DNA of 12,354 nucleotides, from NCBI GenBank assembly GCA_900763245.1, contig CAAFJQ010000053.1, positions 1-12,354 on the forward strand, given 5' to 3'. Each line of letters opens with the position of its first letter. The stretch's first letter is position 1. The translations under genes were made by a program, and so were the position numbers. Below, in pieces: positions 7,141 to 12,354 of the stretch. The notes beneath the pieces were generated by a model that was given only the letters and a program-made list of their open reading frames with translations, searched no databases and was not told where the DNA came from. The stretch comes from Bacilli bacterium. Its GTDB lineage: Bacteria > Bacillota_I > Bacilli_A > RFN20 > CAG-288.

Positions 7141-8838
7141 ATGGCAAGTGTAAAATTAGAAAATGTATATAAGATCTATCCAAATGGCGCAAAAGCAGTA
7201 AAGGACTTCTCTTTGAACATTCAGAATGAGGAGTTCGTTGTTTTTGTCGGTCCTTCCGGATGTGGTAAATCTACCACATTAAGAATGATTGCAGGACTTG
7301 AGGAAATCACTTCAGGAAAAATCTACATCGATGATGTTTTGGTCAATGATCTGGAACCGAAGGACCGCGATATCTCGATGGTCTTCCAAAACTATGCTCT
7401 TTATCCGAACATGAGTGTCTTTGACAATATGGCATATGGTTTGCGCTGTCATCATGTGAAGGAAGATGAAATCAAAGAGAAAATCAATTCCGCAGCTGAA
7501 ATATTGGGCATCACCGATTATCTTAGCAGAAAGCCGAAAGAACTTTCCGGCGGACAGAGACAGCGTGTTGCATTAGGACGTGCGATTGTCAGAAATCCGA
7601 AGGTCTTTTTGCTTGATGAGCCGCTCAGTAATTTGGATGCAAAGCTCCGCGTTCAGATGAGAAGTGAAATCACAAAACTTCATGAAAAGCTGAAAACAAC
7701 ATTCATCTATGTTACGCACGATCAGACAGAAGCTATGACGATGGGAAGCAAAATCGTCGTTATGAAAGATGGTGTCATTCAGCAGGTTGATACTCCTTTG
7801 AACTTATACAATCATCCCGTCAACACTTTTGTTGCAACTTTCCTCGGTTCTCCGCAGATGAACCTGTTGGAAGGAAAACTTCTCAAAGAAGAAAGCAACT
7901 ATTATTTTGTAAGCGAAGAGCTGAAAATCCTGATCCCTGACTCTATGTTATTGCAGATGAGTGAATATCATGATGATATGGATGTCTATCTCGGTGTCAG
8001 ACCTTCTGAAATCTCACTTTCTGAAAATGGATACAGAACAAAGGTTGAACTGATTGAACAGCTTGGAAACGAAACAATCATCTATGTCAGATTGCCTGGA
8101 AAAGATGAACTTTCCATTGTCTCCAGCAACGAAAAGGATCTCCGTATTGCTAACGGTGATGAAATTTCTTTAAGTTTTGATAATAACCATATTCATCTAT
8201 TTGATAAAGAGAGCGGATTATCATTGGTTCAGGCTGATGTCATAAATCAGATTGACGGAAATCTCCATCAGGAAGAGGATGGTCTCTATTTGAACAATCT
8301 TGTCCTCAATGAAGAAAGAAAGCAGCATTTTTCAAAAAATAATCTGACATCTTTGACAATCAAAATTTCATCCAATGATATTTCCTTAGATGAAAAGGAA
8401 GATTGCTTCAAAGAGGAAATCAAGATCAATAAGATTGTCAAATACATGACATATGATGTTGTCTTTTCTTTGATGAAGGATGGTAAACCTCTCATCATCA
8501 AAACAACGAGAACGGATTTGAAGGAAGGAGAAAATGTAATCGCATATATTCCTTTCGATAAAGCAGACTTCTTTGAAAACGGCAAAAAGGTCTATTCAAG
8601 ACTGCTGAAGAAGGATACTGAATGCATTCAGGTGAAGTTTAAAAAGACTCGTTCTTCTTCAATCCTTCTCTTGCCGAAGGGACTCAAACTAAAAGAGAAG
8701 CAATTCATGATTGAGAAATTAGAAGAATTCAATGATGAAATGATTCTTAAGTTGGTCGGAAACAAAACAAAAGAAGAAATATTTGTACGTTTAGAAAAAG
8801 CTGACCTCTTTGTAGGACAATTCGTGTTTGTCAAATAA
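7141..8838 (+). CDS. msmK: Sugar ABC transporter ATPase, MsmK/MalK type, with extended C-terminus
   Basis: The first 360 residues are a standard sugar-importer ATPase. They carry Walker A GPSGCGKST at 37-45, Q-loop Q83, signature LSGGQ at 135-139, Walker B VFLLDEP at 155-161, H-loop H193, then an OB-fold (TOBE) regulatory domain from about 235 (GVRPSEISL at 285-293) ending HLFDKESGLSL. MsmK proteins usually stop near 370 residues, but this one continues to 565. The extra part parallels the first regulatory domain: ISSNDISL mirrors VRPSEISL, followed by an OB-like stretch and then a further Lys-rich beta segment. I read it as a duplicated regulatory domain. The ATPase powers MalFG and could also serve other importers. 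ATG 7141 is chosen over GTG 7132 because MASVKLENVYKIYPNG is the family's usual start and AGGTG at 7130-7134 is then correctly spaced. It is the last gene of the operon. Confidence 0.93.
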   Translation: MASVKLENVYKIYPNGAKAVKDFSLNIQNEEFVVFVGPSGCGKSTTLRMIAGLEEITSGKIYIDDVLVNDLEPKDRDISMVFQNYALYPNMSVFDNMAYGLRCHHVKEDEIKEKINSAAEILGITDYLSRKPKELSGGQRQRVALGRAIVRNPKVFLLDEPLSNLDAKLRVQMRSEITKLHEKLKTTFIYVTHDQTEAMTMGSKIVVMKDGVIQQVDTPLNLYNHPVNTFVATFLGSPQMNLLEGKLLKEESNYYFVSEELKILIPDSMLLQMSEYHDDMDVYLGVRPSEISLSENGYRTKVELIEQLGNETIIYVRLPGKDELSIVSSNEKDLRIANGDEISLSFDNNHIHLFDKESGLSLVQADVINQIDGNLHQEEDGLYLNNLVLNEERKQHFSKNNLTSLTIKISSNDISLDEKEDCFKEEIKINKIVKYMTYDVVFSLMKDGKPLIIKTTRTDLKEGENVIAYIPFDKADFFENGKKVYSRLLKKDTECIQVKFKKTRSSSILLLPKGLKLKEKQFMIEKLEEFNDEMILKLVGNKTKEEIFVRLEKADLFVGQFVFVK

Positions 8839-8901
8839 AAGATTTGAGAACATTCTGAATAACTATTCATAAGGTGTCACATATTTAATAAGCAGAAAAA
8901 T

Positions 8902-8940
8902 GTCTTGTCTTGAAATATAAGGACAAGACTTTTTTCTTTT
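8902..8940 (+). terminator. Intrinsic terminator closing the maltodextrin operon
   Basis: An 8-bp stem, GTCTTGTC at 8902-8909 and GACAAGAC at 8922-8929, is followed directly by TTTTTTCTTTT. It lies 64 bases after the msmK stop. An A-run just before the stem may give weak activity on the other strand too. It separates the sugar operon from the accessory genes. Confidence 0.85.
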
Positions 8941-9021
8941 CACGAAAGACTGCACGTGCTTTTCAAATGAAATATCTGCGTATGATGACTTGTCAAAAGT
9001 AAGATGGAAGTGGTGTCTAGT

Positions 9022-9103
9022 TTGAAATATCGGTACTTTTAGCATTTAAGTGGCTTGAAATCTCGGTACTTTTAGCATTTAAGTGGCTTGAAATATCGGT
9101 ACA
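9022..9103 (+). mobile_element. Tandem 33-bp repeat, candidate IS21-type element end
   Basis: The unit starting TTGAAATATCGGTAC and ending TTTAAGTGGC occurs at 9022-9054, at 9055-9087 with one change (ATAT to ATCT), and as a partial third copy from 9088 that diverges after 9102. Read on the minus strand, the outer edge is TGTACCGATATTTCAAGCC, so the block would end in the TG...CA dinucleotides common at IS21-family termini. Those termini often carry several tandem internal repeats for transposase binding. No istA or istB gene is visible nearby, so this would be a solo end or relic. The DNA between 8941 and 9021 holds no recognisable gene. Family assignment comes from repeat pattern memory and needs a search. 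Confidence 0.45.
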
Positions 9104-9121
9104 TTGAGATGGAGGAAGGCT

Positions 9122-10324
9122 ATGATATTCAAAAGAAAAGCATATGAGGAACTGAAGAAGTGGAAGGAAAAGTACGGAAAAAACTATGTGGCTTTTCTAG
9201 AAGGACCTAGACGTGTCGGCAAATCAACAATTGCAGAAGAATTCGCGAAGAATGAATTCAAGTCTTATATCAAAATTGATTTTGCAAACGTTAAGCAATC
9301 CACCCTAGATATCTTTAATGATATTGCAGATCTGAATCGTTTCTTTTTAAGACTTCAATTGGAAACCGGTGTTACATTATATAAAGGTGAATCCGTCATC
9401 GTCTTCGATGAGATTCAAAGAGCCCCTCTTGTTCGTCAGGCGATTAAATACTTGGTTCTCGATGGAAGATATTATTTTATTGAAACAGGCTCTTTGATCA
9501 GTATCAGACAGAATGTCAAAGACATTGTCATTCCCTCAGAAGAATATAAAATTCCGGTTTATCCGATGGATTATGAAGAGTTTTTGTCGGCTACTGGCAA
9601 CACTTCTTATTCTGTTTTGCGGAAGCTGTATTCTCAGAATGCACCGATTGGAGAAATCACACATCGAAAACTGATGAGAGACTTCAGACTGTATATGGCT
9701 GTCGGTGGTATGCCACAGGCAGTTGATTGCTATGTTCAGAATAAGAACTTTGAAGAAATCGACATGGTCAAACGAAGAATCATCGATTTATATGAAGAAG
9801 ACTTCAAAAAGATTGATTCCAAGACTGTCATCATTTCCTATAATACGACAGAAGTGAATCTGTCCTTGAATTTGAATAGAACACTTGACTCTTATAAGCT
9901 CTATCTTGCTGATACAGGCCTTTTTGTAACGATGCTATTCAAAGATGAAGGCGGTGTATATAAAGACATTTATAACAAGCTTCTTTCAGATAAACTTGAT
10001 ATCAATCTAGGTTATCTATTTGAAAATATGGTTGCACAGATGATTGCTTCTTCAGGAAGAAATCTTTTCTATCACACATGGAGAAAAGAAAACAGCACTC
10101 ATCAATATGAAGTCGATTTTCTCATCATCAAGAATGGAAAGATATCACCTATTGAGGTGAAATCTTCCAGTGTCAGATATCATTCTTCTATCACTGAGTT
10201 TGCAAAGAAATATTCATCACAGGTAAATGAACAATACCTGATATCTCAGAAGGATGTCGGAAAAGAAGAAATGCTGAAACTCAAACCGATTTACTTGCTT
10301 CCTTTTATCTTGGAAACAGATTGA
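9122..10324 (+). CDS. AAA ATPase with DUF4143 domain, internally shortened
   Basis: The 400-residue product has Walker A GPRRVGKST at 28-36, Walker B VIVFDE at 92-97 and a sensor-like ETGS at 121-124. The C-terminal DUF4143 region has a PD-(D/E)xK-like pattern, D332 followed by E345-V346-K347. Family function is unknown. These cytoplasmic ATPases are common accessory genes in anaerobes. ATG 9122 is chosen because GGAGG at 9111-9115 is six bases upstream. The formal upstream TTG at 9104 has no such site. From memory, relatives carry 50-75 more residues between LYEEDFKKID (223-232) and the SKTVxISY strand, which are directly joined here at D232/S233. This suggests an in-frame deletion that may have disabled the protein. 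It lies 18 bases after a candidate insertion-element end, and I see no promoter of its own. Confidence 0.85.
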   Translation: MIFKRKAYEELKKWKEKYGKNYVAFLEGPRRVGKSTIAEEFAKNEFKSYIKIDFANVKQSTLDIFNDIADLNRFFLRLQLETGVTLYKGESVIVFDEIQRAPLVRQAIKYLVLDGRYYFIETGSLISIRQNVKDIVIPSEEYKIPVYPMDYEEFLSATGNTSYSVLRKLYSQNAPIGEITHRKLMRDFRLYMAVGGMPQAVDCYVQNKNFEEIDMVKRRIIDLYEEDFKKIDSKTVIISYNTTEVNLSLNLNRTLDSYKLYLADTGLFVTMLFKDEGGVYKDIYNKLLSDKLDINLGYLFENMVAQMIASSGRNLFYHTWRKENSTHQYEVDFLIIKNGKISPIEVKSSSVRYHSSITEFAKKYSSQVNEQYLISQKDVGKEEMLKLKPIYLLPFILETD

Positions 10325-10361
10325 TTTTATTAAGAAGGATCTGTATCACATTATCAATAGT

Positions 10362-10419
10362 TCCCACCGAGCCTCTATAGTCAGATTCTATATGCGTCTC
10401 ATGGTGGGACTTTTGTTTT
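10362..10419 (+). terminator. Intrinsic terminator after the first ATPase gene
   Basis: TCCCACC at 10362-10368 pairs with GGTGGGA at 10403-10409, followed by CTTTTGTTTTG. Inside the long loop, a GAG/CTC pairing and TATAG/CTATA can nest, giving an extended imperfect hairpin. It lies 37 bases after the stop of the shortened ATPase and separates it from the promoter of the second ATPase. Confidence 0.65.
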
Positions 10420-10438
10420 GAAAAGAAATGATAGAATT

Positions 10439-10463
10439 GCTAAAAAGGTAGAATTCTACCAAA
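10439..10463. promoter_or_regulatory. Palindromic operator candidate, upstream copy
   Basis: The perfect 14-bp palindrome GGTAGAATTCTACC occupies 10447-10460. Its flanks (GCTAAAAA before, AAA after) match those of a second copy 62 bases downstream at 24 of 25 positions. It ends five bases before the proposed -35 hexamer, where a bound repressor or activator would contact RNA polymerase. No regulator gene for it is identifiable in the window. Confidence 0.65.
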
Positions 10464-10464
10464 T

Positions 10465-10494
10465 TTGCGATTTGTTACGAATTTGTGCTATACT
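10465..10494 (+). promoter_or_regulatory. Extended -10 promoter for the second ATPase gene
   Basis: TTGCGA at 10465-10470 is followed, after 18 bases, by TATACT at 10489-10494. A TGC directly ahead of the -10 box makes it an extended -10 promoter, which tolerates the imperfect -35. Transcription would begin near 10501, at the edge of the downstream palindrome. The sigma-A-type match and position, right before a gene with a good ribosome site, make this convincing. Confidence 0.7.
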
Positions 10495-10500
10495 CTAATC

Positions 10501-10525
10501 GCCAAAAAGGTAGAATTCTACCAAA
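10501..10525. promoter_or_regulatory. Palindromic operator candidate, downstream copy
   Basis: The second GGTAGAATTCTACC is at 10509-10522, just after the expected transcription start and directly before the AAAAAGGAG ribosome site of the ATPase gene. A protein bound here would block early transcription. In RNA the same bases can fold into a 5-bp stem with an AAUU loop beside the ribosome site, so an RNA-level role is possible but the fold is weak. Confidence 0.65.
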
Positions 10526-10536
10526 AAGGAGAAAAC

Positions 10537-11847
10537 ATGATCAAAAGAGATACTTATTTAAGAAAGCTGATATCAGTAAAAGAGAACGGATTTCCTAAAG
10601 TTCTGACTGGTATTAGAAGATGTGGTAAATCGTATTTGCTTTTTCATTTGTTCAAAGACTATCTCCTATCGACTGGCGTAAAAAAAGAAAACATTATTGA
10701 AATTGCTCTTGATGAACTTGATAACCTGAAATATCGAAATCCATTTGAATTGAATGACTACGTTTTGAAATCCTGTAGCAAAGAAGGGATGAATTATGTT
10801 TTCATCGATGAGATTCAGCTGGTAGATTCCATTGTCAATCCTGCTCTTACAGAAGGTAAATACGTTCTTGCTAAGAAGGATGATGCCGAGAAAGTGACTT
10901 TTGTCGATGTTATCCTTGGCCTTTCAAGAAAAGATAATATTGATTTATATGTAACCGGGTCGAATTCAAAAATGCTATCTACAGATATTGTTACGGAAGT
11001 CAGAGACAAAGCGACGAATATTTCAATAAGGCCATTATCGTTTGAAGAATTCTATTCTTATCGAGGTGGTTCTGAAACTGATGCGATTTATGAATATATG
11101 ATGTATGGTGGAATGCCTCTTGCTGTCTTAAAAGAAAAGGGAGAAAAAGAGAATTATCTGAAGAATCTCTTTGATATAACGTATATCAGGGACATTCTTG
11201 AACATAATCATCTGAATAAAAGCGATGCTTTGGATGAAATCTGTACAATTATCAGTCAAGAGTGCGGACAATTGTTCAATGCAAAGAAGATTGCAGATTC
11301 CTATCAAAGCATCACAAAAGAGAAGATTGATAAAGACACGGTCACAAACTATATAGAGTACTTTAAAGATGCGTTTGTCTTATCCGAAGCGAATCGATAT
11401 GATGTCAAAGGAAAAAGAAACATCGGCGCTTTGAGAAAGTACTATTTTGCAGATAACGGATTAAGAAATGCCCGACTGAACTTTGCTTATGGCGATGAAG
11501 GACAGATGCTTGAAACAATGGTTTACAATGAACTGTTGTATCATGGCTATACTGTCAATGTCGGAACATTTGAGAAGGTCGAAAAGAATAAATTAGGCAA
11601 AAGTGTGAAAAAGAATTATGAGATTGATTTTGTCGCCAAAAAAGGAATCAGGCAGTACTATATTCAGGTATCATCTGATATTTCCAGTCTTGAAACGAGG
11701 ATGAGAGAAATCAAGCCCTATGTTGCTTTGAATGACCAGATCAAGAAATTGATTGTCATCAATAAACCAATTGATGAAATGTTGGATACCAACGGATTTA
11801 CTGTTATTGGTATAGCTGAATTCCTTTTGCGCTTCTTAAAAGATTGA
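10537..11847 (+). CDS. AAA ATPase with DUF4143 domain, full length
   Basis: The 436-residue product has Walker A GIRRCGKS at 25-32, Walker B YVFIDE at 87-92, a sensor-like VTGSNSKML at 139-147 and PLSFEEF at 166-172. The middle has a winged-helix-like region (NAKKIADSYQSI, then KIDKDTVTNYIEYF). The C-terminal DUF4143 part keeps the Asp of a nuclease-like fold (YEIDFVAKKG) but has QVS where an ExK would be, so it is probably not a nuclease. Length and order look normal for the family. It belongs to a different subfamily from the neighbouring ATPase and is not a recent duplicate. ATG 10537 is chosen for AAAAAGGAG six bases upstream. An upstream in-frame start at 10465 would lie inside the promoter. 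It has a private promoter with paired palindromes, so it is likely regulated on its own. Cellular role and substrate are unknown. Confidence 0.88.
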   Translation: MIKRDTYLRKLISVKENGFPKVLTGIRRCGKSYLLFHLFKDYLLSTGVKKENIIEIALDELDNLKYRNPFELNDYVLKSCSKEGMNYVFIDEIQLVDSIVNPALTEGKYVLAKKDDAEKVTFVDVILGLSRKDNIDLYVTGSNSKMLSTDIVTEVRDKATNISIRPLSFEEFYSYRGGSETDAIYEYMMYGGMPLAVLKEKGEKENYLKNLFDITYIRDILEHNHLNKSDALDEICTIISQECGQLFNAKKIADSYQSITKEKIDKDTVTNYIEYFKDAFVLSEANRYDVKGKRNIGALRKYYFADNGLRNARLNFAYGDEGQMLETMVYNELLYHGYTVNVGTFEKVEKNKLGKSVKKNYEIDFVAKKGIRQYYIQVSSDISSLETRMREIKPYVALNDQIKKLIVINKPIDEMLDTNGFTVIGIAEFLLRFLKD

Positions 11848-11860
11848 GGCACATAGGCAA

Positions 11861-11920
11861 ATAATCTTTCAAAAACGAAAATAATCTTCCGAAAGATTGA
11901 ATAATCTAACGGAAGATTAT
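11861..11920. repeat. 20-bp-phased direct and inverted repeat cluster
   Basis: ATAATCT occurs at 11861, 11881 and 11901, exactly 20 bases apart. Its inverse AGATT follows at 11894 and, as AGATTAT, at 11914. The middle unit is a palindrome AATCTT/AAGATT with a 4-base spacer. The last unit is ATAATCT/AGATTAT with a 6-base spacer. Such phasing resembles a tandem operator, although part of it also forms a terminator hairpin. It lies between convergent gene ends. Confidence 0.5.
11871..11920 (-). terminator. Possible terminator for the minus-strand remnant
   Basis: ATAATCTTCC at 11881-11890 and GGAAGATTAT at 11911-11920 form a 10-bp stem with a 20-base loop. Read on the minus strand the stem is followed by TTTTCGTTTTT (11880-11870), giving an intrinsic-terminator layout just after the winged-helix gene remnant. 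On the + strand there is no T-run, so the second ATPase gene has no obvious terminator of its own. Confidence 0.5.
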
Positions 11921-11952
11921 GAAAGAATAATTGAAGGTTGGTTTGAATACAC

Positions 11953-12135
11953 TTAGTCCAGCTTGATTTTATGATAAGTGAACCGGCCGAACTTTGTGTC
12001 AATCAGTCTGTTTTGATCTTTCAGTCTTTTTAAGATGTACATCAATGTACGTTTGCTGATACAAGACTCTTTCATGATTTCATCATTTCTGATTCCGTAA
12101 AGAGAAAGAACGTGAGCGTAATTTCGCTTTCTAGG
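11953..12135 (-). pseudogene. C-terminal remnant of a winged-helix DNA-binding protein
   Basis: On the minus strand a 60-codon open stretch runs from just after an in-frame TGA (12136-12138) to TAA at 11953-11955. It contains a helix-turn-helix-like segment, NDEIMKESCISKRTLMYILK, with the usual D/E-I start, ISKRT turn and a hydrophobic recognition helix followed by RLKDQNRL. It then ends in a basic wing-like tail. No start codon with a ribosome site is present. The first in-frame ATG (12073-12075) lies inside the helix-turn-helix, so this is a fragment. The break is next to the transposase end on the right, suggesting that an insertion removed the N-terminal part. The parent family is uncertain: it could be a stand-alone regulator or the winged-helix tail of a larger protein such as a Fic- or AlbA-domain protein. 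Confidence 0.5.
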
Positions 12136-12153
12136 TCATAAAAAAGAAGCAAA

Positions 12154-12219
12154 GGAAAAGCTGCCGGAGTTTGCTCGTGTCCCACATTGGTGGAACCATG
12201 GCTCTCCGGCAGCTTTTCC
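12154..12219. terminator. Strong bidirectional hairpin beside the transposase gene
   Basis: A perfect 16-bp stem, GGAAAAGCTGCCGGAG at 12154-12169 with its complement at 12204-12219, closes a 34-base loop that itself holds CCAC/GTGG. The left flank is A-rich and the right flank T-rich (CTTTCTTTT), so it can terminate on either strand. It lies 17 bases past the transposase stop and would shield the element from transcription through its end. Confidence 0.7.
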
Positions 12220-12236
12220 GTTATTTCGGCTTTCTT

Positions 12237-12354
12237 TTATTCGTATCTGTCTTTCTTTATACTATCTACGATGCCCTTCGGCACCTCGTATTTCGATGAT
12301 CTCACCTCTTTAGGAAGGCTTTCGGACCATGGAAGAAGGCTGTCGATGTCCGAC
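12237..12354 (-). CDS. IS66-type transposase, C-terminal fragment
   Basis: The minus strand is open from the right edge of the window to a TAA at 12237-12239, giving the last 38 residues of a protein. The sequence DIDSLLPWSESLPKEVR matches the short C-terminal element of IS66-family transposases, where an L(L/M)PW motif is followed by an acidic stretch and LP. It then ends in a Lys-rich tail. The rest of the transposase, with the DDE catalytic domain, lies outside the window, so completeness cannot be judged. A 16-bp-stem hairpin follows the stop codon, and a disrupted winged-helix gene beyond it is the apparent insertion target. The family call rests on this short motif. Confidence 0.6.
   Translation of the reverse strand, partial: SDIDSLLPWSESLPKEVRSSKYEVPKGIVDSIKKDRYE

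Noticed and set aside
8863..9045. Minus-strand open frame of 60 codons
   Set aside because: It runs through the operon terminator and the 33-bp repeat, has no ribosome site and resembles no family I know.
10439..10525. CRISPR-like repeat-spacer pattern
   Set aside because: There are only two copies, they are perfect palindromes flanking a promoter, and no further units or cas genes are present.
10465..10536. Upstream in-frame start extending the second ATPase by 24 residues
   Set aside because: The extension would cover the promoter and operator, and the strong ribosome site fits the ATG at 10537.

Overview
This 12.4 kb window looks like part of a low-to-moderate GC Firmicutes chromosome, plausibly a gut anaerobe of the Erysipelotrichales type. 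That guess rests on MsmK/MalFG-like proteins, strong AGGAGG-type ribosome binding sites, a lipobox, and DUF4143 ATPases. No rRNA or marker gene is present to settle it. No tRNA, rRNA or CRISPR array was seen.

Region 1 (1-8940) is a maltodextrin/starch-oligosaccharide utilisation operon, all on the + strand. It opens with the tail of an unidentified ORF (1-114) fused to a 5'-truncated gene for a multi-module, beta-rich, probably starch-binding extracellular protein (74-1732). A hairpin follows (1747-1776), then a cytoplasmic GH13 neopullulanase/cyclomaltodextrinase-type enzyme (1801-3498), a lipoprotein sugar-binding protein (3511-4938), two MalF/MalG-type permeases (4892-6292, 6289-7131) and an MsmK/MalK-type ATPase (7141-8838). 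The last protein carries about 200 extra C-terminal residues that look like a duplicated regulatory domain. A good intrinsic terminator (8902-8940) closes the unit. The binding protein captures oligosaccharide, MalFG-MsmK import it, and the GH13 enzyme cleaves it in the cytoplasm. Gene overlaps and short gaps point to one transcript whose promoter lies upstream of the window or was lost with the 5' truncation.

Region 2 (about 9020-11850) is accessory DNA. A tandem 33-bp repeat that looks like an IS21-type element end sits directly upstream of an AAA ATPase/DUF4143 gene (9122-10324). That gene appears to lack an internal segment. A second, distinct AAA ATPase/DUF4143 gene (10537-11847) has its own extended -10 promoter, flanked by two copies of a perfect 14-bp palindrome 62 bp apart, which is a strong candidate operator pair.

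Region 3 (11850-12354) is a junction of debris: a 20-bp-phased inverted-repeat cluster, a minus-strand winged-helix gene remnant, a perfect 16-bp-stem hairpin, and the C-terminal end of an IS66-type transposase running off the right edge on the minus strand. The window is thus a conserved carbohydrate operon whose left end has been damaged, followed by an insertion-prone accessory segment. The least explained signal is the palindrome-flanked promoter of the second ATPase.
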